Positions 27,289-37,806 are shown, counted from the stretch's first letter. The stretch: 64,000 nt of DNA from Azospirillum fermentarium (GCF_025961205.1 NZ_JAOQNH010000001.1:1698001-1762000), one strand, 5' to 3'. Made by a program: numbers and translations. The notes: generated by a model from the sequence alone, not told the origin.

Positions 27289-28604
27289 GCAGCGACGATC
27301 ACATCCGGCGGGAGGTGGAACGGTCGCTGCGCCAGGCGTCGGACCGGCAACTTGTCCGGGTGATGGGATTCATCGACCGCCTGCCGTCCCGCCGGATCGT
27401 GGAGGATATCGTGGAGCGGGTGCGCGGGCGGCTGGCGCAGGTGCGCCCGTCGCGCCCGCTGACCTTTTCGCGGGTGCTGTTCCTGCCGCTTCAGGATCTT
27501 CTGGCCGACCCGGCCCAGGCGGCGGGCAATCCATGGCTGGTGCCGCGGCCCATGCTGGGCGTCGTGGCCGCCCTGGTGCGCCGCGGCCTGCCGGAACCGC
27601 TGGCAAAATCCCTGACCGCCGTTCCCCCCGACCGCACCATGGACGACGGCGATGCCGTGGCCGGCATGGGGGAGGCGCTGTGGCCCGCCGCCGCCGCCGC
27701 CCTGCGCGGCTTCCTTCTCCACGGCGGCGATCCGGTGCCGGGGTGGCAGGAAGGCTACCGCAACAGGCTGGATGGGGTGGTGCAGATCTATGAAAGCGCC
27801 CTGGACATCACGGCCCTGCTGGCGCAATTGCCGTCACGGCCCATGGGCATGCTGACGGGGGAGCAGGAGACGGTGGCCCTGGCGCTGCTTTATTCCATGC
27901 GCCACGTGTCCGACACCGTATTCCGTTATTGCACCACCATGCTGATGCGGCGGACGACGGAGCCGTCGCAGATCTTCCGCATCATGCTCGACACCGATCT
28001 CGATCTGCCGGCGGACCAGCGCGACCGCATGCTGGCCGAAGCGGCGCTGGAATGCCTGAACGAGATCGACGGCATGAACGAGGACGTGGGCGCCCTGGCG
28101 GCCCATTCGGTGCAGACCGCCGCCGACACCACGGTGCGGCTGGTGTCGCTGATCGAATCCCTGGAAAACGCTCCGGCCGCGGTGAAGCTTGACACCAAAA
28201 CCCTGTCGGCCACCAAGGCGCGGGCGTCGAAGACCATCGTGCGCACCTTCGAAAGCACCCTGAGCGGGGAAATGCGGCGGACGGTGAGCGATCTGGCATC
28301 GCGCAGCGACACCACCGACGACGAGGTGGCGGCGGCGGAGGCCGTGGCCCGCTCCACCCGCAAGATCGAAATGGCCGGCGAGCGGCTGGGCCTCGCCCGT
28401 CATCTGGAAGGGGTGCTGGAGCGGGAGTTCGGCACCTACCGCACCCTGCTGCTGGCGAAGGTGCGGCAGAGCCGCGGCGGAGCGGCCGGCCGGGGCGGGG
28501 GCACGGGCGTGTCGGCTGTCATGGACGAGTTGCGCCTGATCGAAATCCTGTTCGGCGCCGACGCCGCCATGACCATCATCCAGGAAGCCGGCGGGCCGGG
28601 CTGA
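27285..28604 (+). CDS. Unknown soluble protein 2 of divergent pair
   Basis: 439 residues beginning at the ATGA overlap; the open frame extends upstream only because of GC-rich bias. Strongly helical, with leucine-rich segments (RRIVEDIVERVRGRLAQV, GVVAALVRRGLPEPLAKSL) and an alanine-rich coiled-coil-like C terminus (DDEVAAAEAVARSTRKIEMA). No membrane helix. No family recognised. Likely partner of the preceding protein. Confidence 0.7.
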   Translation: MSSDDHIRREVERSLRQASDRQLVRVMGFIDRLPSRRIVEDIVERVRGRLAQVRPSRPLTFSRVLFLPLQDLLADPAQAAGNPWLVPRPMLGVVAALVRRGLPEPLAKSLTAVPPDRTMDDGDAVAGMGEALWPAAAAALRGFLLHGGDPVPGWQEGYRNRLDGVVQIYESALDITALLAQLPSRPMGMLTGEQETVALALLYSMRHVSDTVFRYCTTMLMRRTTEPSQIFRIMLDTDLDLPADQRDRMLAEAALECLNEIDGMNEDVGALAAHSVQTAADTTVRLVSLIESLENAPAAVKLDTKTLSATKARASKTIVRTFESTLSGEMRRTVSDLASRSDTTDDEVAAAEAVARSTRKIEMAGERLGLARHLEGVLEREFGTYRTLLLAKVRQSRGGAAGRGGGTGVSAVMDELRLIEILFGADAAMTIIQEAGGPG

Positions 28605-28623
28605 CAGCCGTTCTCATCCCCGC

Positions 28624-29541
28624 TTATCCCATCGTGGCCGGTGCTTCCGCCGGGCCGTAGCGCAGCGTGTCGATCAGCGCGCGCAGCGCCGCCGGCATCT
28701 GGCGCCGGCTGGGGTAATAAAGGAAAAACCCGGGAAACGGCTGCAACCAATCCTCCAGGACCGGGACCAGCCGCCCGGCGGCAATCAGCGGGGCCACATA
28801 CTCCGTTCCGGCATAGCACAGCCCCACGCCGCCCACCGCGGCATGCACCGCCGTTTCCAGATCGTTCAGGGTCAGCGGGCCGTTGACCGCCACCTCGATC
28901 TCCTTGCCGTCCCGCTCGAACTCCCAGCGGTAGAGGGCGCGGGTGCTGGGCAGGCGGAAGCGGATGCAGGCGTGGTCCTTCAGATCGTACGGGGTGCGGG
29001 GCGGCGGATGGCGGGCGAAATACGCCGGCGATCCCACCACGGTCATGCAGGCGGGGCCGCTGACCGGCACGGCGATCATGTCGTTCTGCAGGCTTTCGCC
29101 GAAACGGATGCCGGCGTCGAAGCCGTTGGCCACGATGTCGGTGAAGCTGTCGTCCACCGCGATGTCCAGGTGCACGTCGGGATAGGTGGCGAGGAAGCGG
29201 GGCAGGGCCGGCGCCAGCACCGCCGACGCCCCCAGCCGCAGCACGGTCAGGCGCACGGTGCCCGCCGGGCGGGCGCGGTCCTCGTTGATCGCCTCCAGCG
29301 CGCCGGCGATGTCCTGCAACGCCGGCTCCAGCCGGGCCAGCAGCCGCTGCCCGGCCTGAGTCGGGGCCACGCTGCGGGTCGTGCGGTTGACCAGCCGCAC
29401 GCCCAGCCGTTCCTCCAGCCCGCGCAGGCTGTGGCTGAGGGCCGAGGGTGAAACCCCCAGTTCCGCCGCCGCCCGGCGAAAGCTGCGGTGGCGTGCCACC
29501 GCAGCGAAGGCGGCCAGTTCGTTCAGCGGCGTGCGGTCCAT
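28624..29541 (-). CDS. LysR-family transcriptional regulator
   Basis: 305 residues. N-terminal winged helix-turn-helix (ELAAFAAVARHRSFRRAAAELGVSPSALSHSLRGLEERLG, cues AAVARHRSF and SPSALSHSLR), then a substrate-binding domain typical of the DNA-binding LTTR group with ALYRWEFERDGKEIEV. It is divergent from the fructose PTS operon with about 300 bases between, but LysR control of fru genes is unusual, so its target may be elsewhere. Confidence 0.9.
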   Translation of the reverse strand: MDRTPLNELAAFAAVARHRSFRRAAAELGVSPSALSHSLRGLEERLGVRLVNRTTRSVAPTQAGQRLLARLEPALQDIAGALEAINEDRARPAGTVRLTVLRLGASAVLAPALPRFLATYPDVHLDIAVDDSFTDIVANGFDAGIRFGESLQNDMIAVPVSGPACMTVVGSPAYFARHPPPRTPYDLKDHACIRFRLPSTRALYRWEFERDGKEIEVAVNGPLTLNDLETAVHAAVGGVGLCYAGTEYVAPLIAAGRLVPVLEDWLQPFPGFFLYYPSRRQMPAALRALIDTLRYGPAEAPATMG

Positions 29542-29837
29542 CGTTGAAAATTCCTCAGCAGTCCAGGCGGCATTTTGTAAGCTTGCCCATCAATGGTCCA
29601 GCGGGTTGTGCGTGCGGACGGGCGGTGCCGCCCGGCAGCGGTGCGGCGGCGGCGATGCGCACGCGAAGGGATGGGATTGCCGCGCCCCAGCGTTCCGCAA
29701 GGCCGGGAACGTTGCGCAAGGGCTTGAAACTAGGGGGGAAAGGGCACACCATTCCTGCCGGTCCAAGAAGGGGTGCCGGGGCTCGCCCCCGTGTCCCCAG
29801 GGGCGGAAACCAACGCCACGGTTGGGGGGAAGATGCC

Positions 29838-32351
29838 ATGCTGACGCTGACGGAATCGCACGTCCGTCTGGGCTGTGCCGCTGACGACAAGGCCGATGCC
29901 ATACGGCAGGCCGGGCAGGTTCTGGTCGATGGGGGCTTCGTCGATCCTCCCTACATCGACAGCATGATGGAGCGGGAGAGCATCGCCGCCACCTACCTCG
30001 GCAACGGCATCGCCATTCCCCACGGCGTGCCGTCCGCCCGCGGCCACGTGCGCGCAACCGGCATCGCGGTTGTCCAGTTCCCCGCCGGGGTCGATTGGGG
30101 CGGGGGCGAGCGCGCTTATGTGGTGGTGGGCATCGCCGCCACGTCCGACGAGCATTTGCAGGTTCTGGCCAACCTGACCGGCGTTCTGGGGGACGGGGAG
30201 GCGGCGCGGCGGCTGGCGTCCACCACCGACCGGGCGGTGATCGCCGCAGCCCTGAACGGTGGAGCCGCGGACAGCGCCCCGGTGGTGGAAACGGCCGAGG
30301 ATGGGCCGGTGCTGGCGGTGTCCGCCCCCGCGCCCCACGGCATGCACGCCCGCCCGGCCTCCGCCCTGGTGGAGGTGGCGAAGCGCTTCACGTCCGACAT
30401 CACCGTGCGCTGCGGCGACCGCACCGCCAACGCCAAAAGCCTGATGACCCTGCTGCGGCTGGGGGCTGCCGGGGGGGCACCCCTGCGCATCACCGCCAGC
30501 GGGGCGGATGCCGACGCCGCCCTGGACGCCATCGCCGCCGCTTTCGCCGCCGGCCTTGACCCGGCGGTGGATGAGGCCGGCCATGACGGAGGGGCGGAGC
30601 CGGCGGCCCCGTCGGCGGCGGTGGATTACGATGGGCGGGTGATCGCCGGCATCTCCGCCGCCCCCGGCATCGCCGCCGGTCCGGTGTGGTTCTTCCAGCG
30701 GGAAAGGCTGGAGGTGACGGAGGATGCCCCCGACGCCGCCGCCGAACGGCGCCGGCTGGATCAGGCGCTGGCCGGCGCCGCCGCCGACCTGCGCAATCTC
30801 TACGAGGAATACTGGAAGAAGGCCGGTGCCGCGAAGGCCGCCATCTTCAAGGCGCACCTGGACCTGCTGGACGACCCCGATCTGGTGACGGAGGCCCGGT
30901 CCCACATCGACGCCGGGCGCAGCGCCGGCTGGGCGTGGCGTGCCGTCTACGAGGACCGGGCCGGCGCGCTGGCGCGGATGAAGGATCCGCTTCTGGCCGG
31001 CCGCGCCGCCGACCTGCGCGACGTGGGGCGGCGCGTGCTGCGGCTGCTGGCCGACACGGTGGAGCAAGCGGCGGCACTGCCCGACCAGCCGGTGATCGTG
31101 CTGGCCGAGGATCTGTCCCCGTCCGACACCGCCAAGCTCGACCCGGCGCTGGTGCTGGGGCTGTGCACCGCCGGCGGCGGGGCGACATCCCATACCGCCA
31201 TCATCGCCCGGTCGCTGGACATTCCGTCGGTGGTGGCCGCCGGGCCGGCGCTGTTCGATCTGACCAACGGGCAGGAGGGCATCATCGACGGCGGCGCCGG
31301 GGTGCTGGTCTTGGGGCCGTCGGACCGCGACCGCACGCGGGCGGGGGAGATGCGCGACCGCATCCGGGTGATGCGCGACCGGGAAAACCACGACCGCTAC
31401 CTGCCCGCCATCACCCGCGACGGCCGCCGGGTGGAGGTGGCCGCCAACATCAGCGAAGCCGCCGAGGCGCTGCGCGCCGTGGAGGCGGGCGGCGAAGGCG
31501 TGGGGCTGATGCGCACCGAGTTCCTGTTCCTCCAGCGCGACGAGCCGCCGGGGGAGGAGGAGCAGACCGCAGCCTACAGCCAGATGGTGCAGGCGCTGAA
31601 CGGCCTGCCCATCATCCTGCGCACGCTGGACATCGGCGGGGACAAGAGCGTCCCCTATCTGTCCATGCCGGCGGAGGAGAACCCGTTCCTGGGCGTGCGC
31701 GGCATCCGCCTGTGTTTCGAGCGCGAGGATCTGTTCCGCACCCAGTTGCGGGCCATGCTGCGGGCCTCCGGTCTGGGGCCGGTGCGGATCATGTACCCCA
31801 TGATCGCCTCGCTCGACGAGCTGCTGCGCGCCAAGGCCATCACCGAGGAGGTGCGGCAGGAACTGGGCGTGCCGCCGGTCGAGACCGGTATCATGATCGA
31901 GGTGCCGTCGGCGGTGATGATGGCCGACCGGCTGGCGCGGGAGGTGAACTTCTTCTCCATCGGCACCAACGACCTGACCCAGTACGTGCTGGCCATGGAC
32001 CGGCTTCACCCGGTGCTGGCGCCCCAGGCCGACGGGCTGCACCCGGCGGTCCTGCGCATGATCGCCCGAACGTGCGAGGCGGCGAAGGACGCCGGCATCT
32101 GGGTCGGTGCCTGCGGCGGCATCGCCGGCGACCCCGCCGGGTCGGTGCTGCTGTCCGGGCTGGGGGTGGCTGAGCTGTCGGTGGCGATCCCCAGCGTTCC
32201 GTCGGTGAAGGCGCGGCTGCGCGGCATCTCCCTGGCACGGGCCGAGGATGTGGCCCGCCGTGCGCTCGACTGTGCCGGCGCCGCCGAGGTGCGTGCCCTG
32301 GTCCATGCCGCCTTCGACGTGTCCGGCACCGGGCGGGGAGGGGCGGCATGA
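29838..32351 (+). CDS. fruB: Fused fructose PTS protein EIIA-HPr-EI
   Basis: 837 residues from the ATG at 29838. Three phosphotransfer domains are fused: EIIA-Fru with its active histidine near residue 62 (IAIPHG), HPr with His170 ([10 protein letters not shown]), and Enzyme I with His452 ([21 protein letters not shown], cut at GATSHTAII). It carries phosphate from PEP to the EIIBC transporter, making the operon self-contained. EI signature ends [11 protein letters not shown] and ACGGIAGDP are intact. First gene of fruBKA; overlaps fruK by ATGA. Confidence 0.95.
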   Translation: MLTLTESHVRLGCAADDKADAIRQAGQVLVDGGFVDPPYIDSMMERESIAATYLGNGIAIPHGVPSARGHVRATGIAVVQFPAGVDWGGGERAYVVVGIAATSDEHLQVLANLTGVLGDGEAARRLASTTDRAVIAAALNGGAADSAPVVETAEDGPVLAVSAPAPHGMHARPASALVEVAKRFTSDITVRCGDRTANAKSLMTLLRLGAAGGAPLRITASGADADAALDAIAAAFAAGLDPAVDEAGHDGGAEPAAPSAAVDYDGRVIAGISAAPGIAAGPVWFFQRERLEVTEDAPDAAAERRRLDQALAGAAADLRNLYEEYWKKAGAAKAAIFKAHLDLLDDPDLVTEARSHIDAGRSAGWAWRAVYEDRAGALARMKDPLLAGRAADLRDVGRRVLRLLADTVEQAAALPDQPVIVLAEDLSPSDTAKLDPALVLGLCTAGGGATSHTAIIARSLDIPSVVAAGPALFDLTNGQEGIIDGGAGVLVLGPSDRDRTRAGEMRDRIRVMRDRENHDRYLPAITRDGRRVEVAANISEAAEALRAVEAGGEGVGLMRTEFLFLQRDEPPGEEEQTAAYSQMVQALNGLPIILRTLDIGGDKSVPYLSMPAEENPFLGVRGIRLCFEREDLFRTQLRAMLRASGLGPVRIMYPMIASLDELLRAKAITEEVRQELGVPPVETGIMIEVPSAVMMADRLAREVNFFSIGTNDLTQYVLAMDRLHPVLAPQADGLHPAVLRMIARTCEAAKDAGIWVGACGGIAGDPAGSVLLSGLGVAELSVAIPSVPSVKARLRGISLARAEDVARRALDCAGAAEVRALVHAAFDVSGTGRGGAA

Positions 32352-33313
32352 CCCGGCACCCCCTGCGTCCCGGCATCGTCACCGTCACGCTCAACGCGGC
32401 CATCGACCAGACGCTGGACTGCCCCGGCTTCACCCCCGGTGCCGTCAACCGTGTTCTGTCGGAAACCCGCACCGCGGGCGGCAAGGGCGTCAACGTCGCA
32501 GCCCTGCTGGCCTCGGCGGGGGACTCGCCGGTCACCGCCGCCGGCTTTCTGGGGCGGGAGAACGACGGCCCCTTCACCGCCCTGTTTCAGGAGCGGGGCA
32601 TCGCCGACCGCTGCATCCGCCTGTCCGGGGCGGTGCGCACCAACGTGAAGCTGGTGGACCGCACCACCGGGGCCGTCACCGACATCAACCTGCCGGGCCT
32701 GACGGTGCCGCCCGACGCCCTGTCGCGGCTGACCGCGGCGGTGGAGGAGCTGGCGGCGGGCGCCGGGTGCGTGGTGATGGCCGGCAGCCTGCCCGCCGGG
32801 GTGCCGGCGGACGTCTATGCCGCTCTGGTGCCGCGGGCACGGGCCGCGGGGGCCTTCGTCGCCGTGGACACCAGCGGGCCGCCGCTGGCTCACGCGCTGG
32901 GCGCCCGGCCCGATATGGTCAAGCCCAACGTCCACGAGCTGTCCGAGCATCTGCGCCGTCCGCTGCCGGATACCGCGGCGGTGGTGGCCGCCGCCGCCGC
33001 TCTGCACCGCACCGGCATCGCGCTGGTGGTGGTATCGCTGGGGGCCGACGGCGCGGTGTTCGTCAGCGCCGAGGGGGCGCTGAAGGCCACGCCCCCGGCG
33101 GTGGAGGTGGCGAGCACCGTCGGGGCCGGCGATGCCATGGTGGCCGGTGTCGTGTCGGCATGGTGCCGCGGGGCGGGGCTGGAGGACTGCGCCCGCCGGG
33201 GTACGGCCTTTGCCGCCGGTACGCTGGCGGTCCTGGGGCCGTCGCTGCCGCCCCCCGCCCGGCTGGACGAACTGGCCCGCGCCACCGCCGTTCACTGGCT
33301 GACAGACGGCTGA
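32348..33313 (+). CDS. fruK: 1-phosphofructokinase
   Basis: 321 residues of the PfkB/ribokinase fold. The N-terminal VTLNAAIDQTLDCPGF and GGKGVNVAALLA motifs bind sugar phosphate; the C-terminal STVGAGDAMVAG has catalytic Asp262. It phosphorylates fructose-1-phosphate delivered by the PTS to fructose-1,6-bisphosphate. Starts in an ATGA overlap with fruB. Confidence 0.95.
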   Translation: MTRHPLRPGIVTVTLNAAIDQTLDCPGFTPGAVNRVLSETRTAGGKGVNVAALLASAGDSPVTAAGFLGRENDGPFTALFQERGIADRCIRLSGAVRTNVKLVDRTTGAVTDINLPGLTVPPDALSRLTAAVEELAAGAGCVVMAGSLPAGVPADVYAALVPRARAAGAFVAVDTSGPPLAHALGARPDMVKPNVHELSEHLRRPLPDTAAVVAAAAALHRTGIALVVVSLGADGAVFVSAEGALKATPPAVEVASTVGAGDAMVAGVVSAWCRGAGLEDCARRGTAFAAGTLAVLGPSLPPPARLDELARATAVHWLTDG

Positions 33314-33373
33314 GGCCGCCCGCGCCCCACCGGAACTGAGCAAGAATAAGGGCAAGAATAAGGGAGGTTTCCC

Positions 33374-35152
33374 ATGGCCCGTCTGGTCGCCGTCACCGCC
33401 TGTCCCACCGGCATCGCCCATACCACCATGGCGGCGGAAGCGCTGCACCGGGTCGCCCGGCTGCGTGGTCATGACATCCGCATCGAAACCCGCGGCGCCG
33501 ATGGTGTGCGCCACGCGCTGAGCACACAGGAAATCGCCGCCGCCGATGCGGTGATCCTGGCCGCCGACATCGCCGCCGACGAGGGGCGGTTCAGCGGCAA
33601 GCCCCTGGTCCGCACCTCCACCGCCCAGGCCATCCGCGACACCGCCGCCATCCTGGTCCAGGCGGAAAAGGCCGCGGGCATCGCGCCCGCGCGCGCCGCC
33701 GCCCCCCAGCCCGCCGCCCCCCAGCCCGGCACGGCCAAGACCGCCGCCCCGCCGTTGCTGGTGGCGGTCACCGCCTGCCCCACCGGCATCGCCCACACCT
33801 TCATGGCGGCGGAAGCGCTGACCCGCGCGGCCAAGGCCCGCGGGTTCCAGATCCGCGTGGAGACCCAGGGGTCGGTGGGGGCCAAGAACACCCTGGACCC
33901 GGCGGACATCGCGCGGGCCGATGCCGTCATCATCGGCGCCGACACCCATGTGGACACCGCCCGTTTCGCGGGCAAGCGCCTGTTGCAGACCGGCGTCGGC
34001 GACGCGCTGAAGCACCCCGACCGCGTGATCGACGAGGCGCTGGCCCTGCCGCCGCCCGAAGCCGGCAACCCTCCCGCCGCATCCGCCGATTACGCCGCCG
34101 ACGTGGCCCGCGCCAAGGCCAAGCAGAAGGAGGCGCAGGCGGGGCCATACAAGCATCTGCTGACCGGTGTGTCCTTCATGCTGCCGCTGGTGGTGGCGGG
34201 CGGCCTGATCATCGCGTTGTCCTTCGTCTTCGGGATCGAGGCGTTCAAGCAGCCGGGCACCTTCCCCGCCGCGCTGATGCAGATCGGCGGGGAATCGGCC
34301 TTTGCCCTGATGGTGCCGGTGCTGGCCGGCTACATCGCCTTTTCCATCGCCGACCGTCCGGGCCTGGCCCCCGGCCTGATCGGCGGCATGCTGGCGGCCA
34401 AGGTGGGGGCGGGCTTCCTGGGCGGCATCGCCGCCGGCTTCCTGGCCGGGTACGCCGCTTTGTGGCTGCGGGAAAACATCAAACTGCCGGCCAATCTGGA
34501 GGGGCTCAAGCCCGTGCTGATCATCCCGCTGCTGGCGACGCTGGCGGTGGGGCTGCTGATGATCTATGTGGTCGGCGGGCCGGTGGCGGCGGTGATGGCG
34601 GCGCTGACCGAGTTTCTGAAGGGCATGGGAACTACCAACGCCGTGGCGCTGGGCGCGCTGTTGGGTGCCATGATGGCATTCGACATGGGCGGGCCGGTGA
34701 ACAAGGCGGCCTATACCTTCGGCGTCGGGCTTCTGGCGTCGGACGCGCACACGCCCATGGCGGCGGTGATGGCCGCCGGCATGACGCCGCCGCTGGGGCT
34801 GGCGCTGGCCACCGTGCTGGTCCGCAACCGCTTCACCGAGGCGGAACGGGAAGCGGGCAAGGCCGCCGCCGTGCTGGGCCTGGCCTTCATCACCGAAGGC
34901 GCCATTCCCTTCGCCGCCAAGGATCCGCTGCGGGTGATCCCGGCCATGATGGTCGGGTCGGCGGTGGCGGGGGCGCTGTCCATGTGGTTCGGTTGCGTGC
35001 TGCACGCGCCCCACGGCGGGGTGTTCGTTCTGGCGATCCCCAACGCGGTGGCGCCGCTGGTGCCCTATATGGCGGCGATCCTGGCCGGCACCCTGGTCAC
35101 CACGCTGGGGCTGGCGGTGCTGAAGAAGCCGCTGGCGGCCGTCGCCGTCTAG
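33374..35152 (+). CDS. fruA: Fructose PTS transporter EIIB'BC
   Basis: 592 residues. Two EIIB-like domains lie in tandem, each with the CPTGIAHT phosphocysteine loop (about residues 11 and 139), then a membrane EIIC domain of about eight to ten helices with [15 protein letters not shown] and a [14 protein letters not shown] segment. The first EIIB copy is typically non-catalytic. It imports fructose as fructose-1-phosphate. A short direct repeat, AAGAATAAGGG, lies just before the gene. Its 3' end overlaps the convergent SagB-type gene by four bases. Confidence 0.95.
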   Translation: MARLVAVTACPTGIAHTTMAAEALHRVARLRGHDIRIETRGADGVRHALSTQEIAAADAVILAADIAADEGRFSGKPLVRTSTAQAIRDTAAILVQAEKAAGIAPARAAAPQPAAPQPGTAKTAAPPLLVAVTACPTGIAHTFMAAEALTRAAKARGFQIRVETQGSVGAKNTLDPADIARADAVIIGADTHVDTARFAGKRLLQTGVGDALKHPDRVIDEALALPPPEAGNPPAASADYAADVARAKAKQKEAQAGPYKHLLTGVSFMLPLVVAGGLIIALSFVFGIEAFKQPGTFPAALMQIGGESAFALMVPVLAGYIAFSIADRPGLAPGLIGGMLAAKVGAGFLGGIAAGFLAGYAALWLRENIKLPANLEGLKPVLIIPLLATLAVGLLMIYVVGGPVAAVMAALTEFLKGMGTTNAVALGALLGAMMAFDMGGPVNKAAYTFGVGLLASDAHTPMAAVMAAGMTPPLGLALATVLVRNRFTEAEREAGKAAAVLGLAFITEGAIPFAAKDPLRVIPAMMVGSAVAGALSMWFGCVLHAPHGGVFVLAIPNAVAPLVPYMAAILAGTLVTTLGLAVLKKPLAAVAV

Positions 35153-36762
35153 CGGTCCGGCGGATAGGCGGGGAGGGTGAGCACGCGCCCATCCTCCAGC
35201 GCCGTGCCGACGGTAAAGTGGTAGAGGCTTTGCCATACCATGGTGTTTTGCGTCTCGGCGGTCAGGCCCAGCAGGTCGTGCACCCCGTCGTCGAAGAAAC
35301 ACCCGAGCCCCGTGCCCGACGCCCCGGCGGCGGTGGCCTCCACATACAGAACCTGTCCCACCAGCCCCGCTTCCCAGAACAGGCGGCGGTAGGCCCAATC
35401 GCCCTCGTCCCGCAGGGTGCGGTCGAAATCGGCGACCATGCCCAGGCTGAACGCTCCCTTGCCGGCGATGGCCTGCAGGCAGGAAAGCTGGGAGGCGTTG
35501 CGCTCCACCGTCTCGGCGCGCAGCAGGAACAGCGGCAGCGGGCATCCCTCCACCGGCTGCCACAGAAACGACGGGTCGCAGGCGGGGCGCAGCCGGTCCA
35601 GGCTGGCCGGGTCGCGGATCAGCGCGTAAAGCCCCGGCTCCACCCCCGTTACCCGGTGGACGAACAGGAACAGCGCCAGCCGCGGCGGCCAGGGAAAGCC
35701 GCTCCACGGAATCAGGGACCGGTCGGGCAGGGTGGCCGACAGGATGCGGAAGAAGGCGCTGCGGTCCAGCGGCGTGTGCCCGTCCATGCGCACTGCGCTG
35801 CGGCGGCGGCGGATCACCGTGGCCGCCGGGGTGTCCGCCGCCGGCAGGTCCGGGGCCGACACCGCCGTGTCGTCGGCGGTCAGCGGCGGGTTGTCGGTCT
35901 TGTAGCTGTAGCGGGCGGCCAGATCCACCGCCGGCCACGGATCATGATCCTCGCTCAGCCGGTTGGCGGTGCCGGCCCAGTCGCCGGACAGCCCGCCCAG
36001 CGCCACCGCCTCCACCGGTTCGGGCGCCACCACGGCCAGCAGGTCGGGGTGTTCCTGTTCGTGGCGGTGCCACGCATCCGCGCGGTCCAGCCCCAGAACG
36101 CGCCCGACGGCGGCATCGCCGGGCCGCGGCTGCACCGTCACCCGCCAGCCCAGGCAGGCGGCGGCATAGGACAGCGCTCCCACCGCGTGGCCCACGTCGT
36201 GCTGGCAATAGCGGAAGGCCCGCTCGCCGTACTTCCACGCCTCCCGCCACGCGACGGAGGACAGGCCGACGACGAAGCCGCCCGCCGGCAGGGTGGGGAA
36301 GCGGTCGAGCCGGCAGCGCTCCTCCAGCGCGTGATCGGCGGGGGCATAGTGATAGAGGGCGGGGCCGTCGCCGATGCCGTCCAGGGGCGGCAGGATCACA
36401 TACCCCTCGGTGGGGTGGAGGTTGCCGCTGGAGGGGTTGTTGCGCACCGCCCACTGGGCGCCGTCCACCGACTTCCACGCCGAAATGCCCAGCGCCAGTT
36501 CCAGGAACAGGCCGACGGCGGCCGCGCTCAGCGGCTCCGCCGCCACACCGTCCAGCCGGGCAAGATCCCGGAACGGTGGGGTGGGATGGCCGGGGGACAG
36601 GGGAAGAGGGACGGTCCGCGCCCCGTCGAACCGGCGGAAGGGGTTCGGCTGGGACGTCCAGTCGAGAAAGGCCGGGCCCAAGGCATAGCGGTGCGCCGCG
36701 TGCTTGGTGCGCCGATGATACGCGCGGATGTCGCGCGGCATTCCCTCGTCCGGCCACCCCAT
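35149..36762 (-). CDS. SagB/ThcOx-type nitroreductase-fold oxidoreductase (two-domain)
   Basis: 537 residues, about twice one nitroreductase domain. The first half carries [20 protein letters not shown], the FMN-binding SagB hallmark; a second, more divergent half starts about [20 protein letters not shown]. SagB enzymes oxidise azolines in peptide natural products, but many stand-alone versions, as here, have no precursor peptide or cyclase nearby and an unknown substrate. It is preceded 22 bases upstream by a ferredoxin gene, a plausible electron partner. Start alternatives: 36762 or 36741. Confidence 0.85.
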   Translation of the reverse strand: MGWPDEGMPRDIRAYHRRTKHAAHRYALGPAFLDWTSQPNPFRRFDGARTVPLPLSPGHPTPPFRDLARLDGVAAEPLSAAAVGLFLELALGISAWKSVDGAQWAVRNNPSSGNLHPTEGYVILPPLDGIGDGPALYHYAPADHALEERCRLDRFPTLPAGGFVVGLSSVAWREAWKYGERAFRYCQHDVGHAVGALSYAAACLGWRVTVQPRPGDAAVGRVLGLDRADAWHRHEQEHPDLLAVVAPEPVEAVALGGLSGDWAGTANRLSEDHDPWPAVDLAARYSYKTDNPPLTADDTAVSAPDLPAADTPAATVIRRRRSAVRMDGHTPLDRSAFFRILSATLPDRSLIPWSGFPWPPRLALFLFVHRVTGVEPGLYALIRDPASLDRLRPACDPSFLWQPVEGCPLPLFLLRAETVERNASQLSCLQAIAGKGAFSLGMVADFDRTLRDEGDWAYRRLFWEAGLVGQVLYVEATAAGASGTGLGCFFDDGVHDLLGLTAETQNTMVWQSLYHFTVGTALEDGRVLTLPAYPPDR

Positions 36763-36784
36763 GTTCCGCCCATCTCCCCTGTCG

Positions 36785-37123
36785 TCAGCGGGTCAGCACC
36801 ATGATGAGCCGCTCCACCGGCTCGCCGCCGATGAAATGGGACTGGACGATTTCGTCAATATCCTCCGGCGTTTGCGGACGGTACCAGATGCCTTCGGGAT
36901 AGACCACCATCAGCGGCCCGGCGGAACAAAACCCCAAACACCCGGTCCAGGCCATGCCCACGTGCAGCAACTGCTGCGTCTGGATCTTCTGCCCCAGCCG
37001 TTCCCACAGCGGATGCGCCCCCTGGGCGGCGCAGGAGCCGCGGGGATGCCCGGGCGGGCGCTGCTGGGCGCAGCAGAACACATGATACTTGTAGACTTGG
37101 GGGAGGTCGTAGGTCACGGCCAC
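36785..37123 (-). CDS. Thioredoxin-like [2Fe-2S] ferredoxin
   Basis: 112 residues. Cluster ligands are Cys18 and Cys31, then Cys62 and Cys66 in GCLGFC, the spacing of thioredoxin-fold 2Fe-2S ferredoxins (NuoE/Shethna type). Conserved GPLMVVYPEGIWY and EDIDEIVQSHF fit. It leads a two-gene leftward operon with the SagB-type enzyme and probably passes electrons to or from it. A candidate iron-responsive Irr box lies 66 bases upstream. Confidence 0.9.
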   Translation of the reverse strand: MAVTYDLPQVYKYHVFCCAQQRPPGHPRGSCAAQGAHPLWERLGQKIQTQQLLHVGMAWTGCLGFCSAGPLMVVYPEGIWYRPQTPEDIDEIVQSHFIGGEPVERLIMVLTR

Positions 37124-37188
37124 ATCTCCACAAAGATGGTATGGTCTTTGGGGGAAGGCTAGCGCGGACCGGGGGCTTGCGCCAGTAA

Positions 37189-37205
37189 TTTATAACTATT
37201 CTAAA
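37189..37205. promoter_or_regulatory. Candidate Irr box (iron control element)
   Basis: TTTATAACTATTCTAAA matches the alphaproteobacterial ICE consensus TTTAGAA-N3-TTCTAAA at 13 of 14 defined positions. It is placed between the divergent ferredoxin and the unknown gene to the right, where an iron regulator would act. AT-rich context raises the chance of coincidence; only binding or iron-response data would settle it. Confidence 0.5.
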
Positions 37206-37267
37206 TTATGTTGCGTTGCGCAAACAATCTTGCTATTTTGGCCAACTGCTTGGCAAGCGAATTAAAT

Positions 37268-37618
37268 ATGTCCGTGGGATCCATGACCGACTCCATCGCC
37301 GTTACTGCCGCGCAGCACCGTTTTTTGGGCGCGATGGTGCGTCTGTCGCTGCCCGGCGGGATGTCGGCGCTGCTGACGCGGGAGGAGGCGGCGACCATCG
37401 CCCGCGCGCTGTCGGCGGTGCGCGACGGGCGCAGCCGCGAACGCACCATCTACCTCAGCCCGATTGCCAGCGACCACGCGGTGACCGCCACCGTGTGGTT
37501 CGACGGCGTGACTCTGTCCGTTGGCCCGGCGGAACACCCGCTGGACTGGGGCGGTGTGGACGACGTGGCGGCGGCGCTGCTGGGGGACGGCCCGAAGGCC
37601 CAAACGAAAAGCCCCTGA
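37268..37618 (+). CDS. Unrecognised small protein beside candidate Irr box
   Basis: 116 residues with start at 37268 (alternatives 37208 and 37283). Contains ALLTREEAATIARALSAVRDGRSRERTIYLSP and a beta-rich end; no membrane helix, no known domain. It is divergent from the ferredoxin and might share iron control. Its stop codon lies inside a stem-loop that also terminates tRNA-Lys from the other side. Confidence 0.6.
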   Translation: MSVGSMTDSIAVTAAQHRFLGAMVRLSLPGGMSALLTREEAATIARALSAVRDGRSRERTIYLSPIASDHAVTATVWFDGVTLSVGPAEHPLDWGGVDDVAAALLGDGPKAQTKSP

Positions 37619-37641
37619 AAGGCGTGACCTTTCAGGGGCTT
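37609..37641. terminator. Bidirectional intrinsic terminator
   Basis: AAGCCCCTGAAAGG at 37609-37622 and CCTTTCAGGGGCTT at 37628-37641 form a perfect 14-base stem with a CGTGA loop. Reading leftward, TTTTCGTTT follows, ending the tRNA-Lys transcript; reading rightward the T-run is weak. Confidence 0.8.
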
Positions 37642-37657
37642 AATTCGTGTTCGCTGT

Positions 37658-37733
37658 TGGTGAGCGCGCTGGGATTCGAACCCAGGGCCTACTGATTAAA
37701 AGTCAGTTGCTCTACCGGCTGAGCTACGCGCTC
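37658..37733 (-). tRNA. tRNA-Lys(TTT)
   Basis: 76 nt including an encoded CCA. Acceptor GAGCGCG/CGCGCTC, D-arm AGCTCAGCCGGTAGAGC and T-arm GGTTCGAATCC are canonical. Anticodon loop CTTTTAA gives TTT, reading AAA and AAG. Confidence 0.97.
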
Positions 37734-37806
37734 ACCGTGGCGAAGTGCGCGGAACATAGGGCCGTCCGGCGGCGGGGTCAACCGTTGTGATGAGCTTTTT
37801 CGCACC

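Noticed and set aside
29542..29837. FruR/Cra-type operator in front of fruB
   Set aside because: No copy close to the known GCTGAAACG-type consensus was found.
30116..30532. Leftward and alternative-frame open frames across fruB and other GC-rich genes
   Set aside because: They are arginine/alanine/proline-rich shadows of the real genes, caused by few stop codons at high GC.
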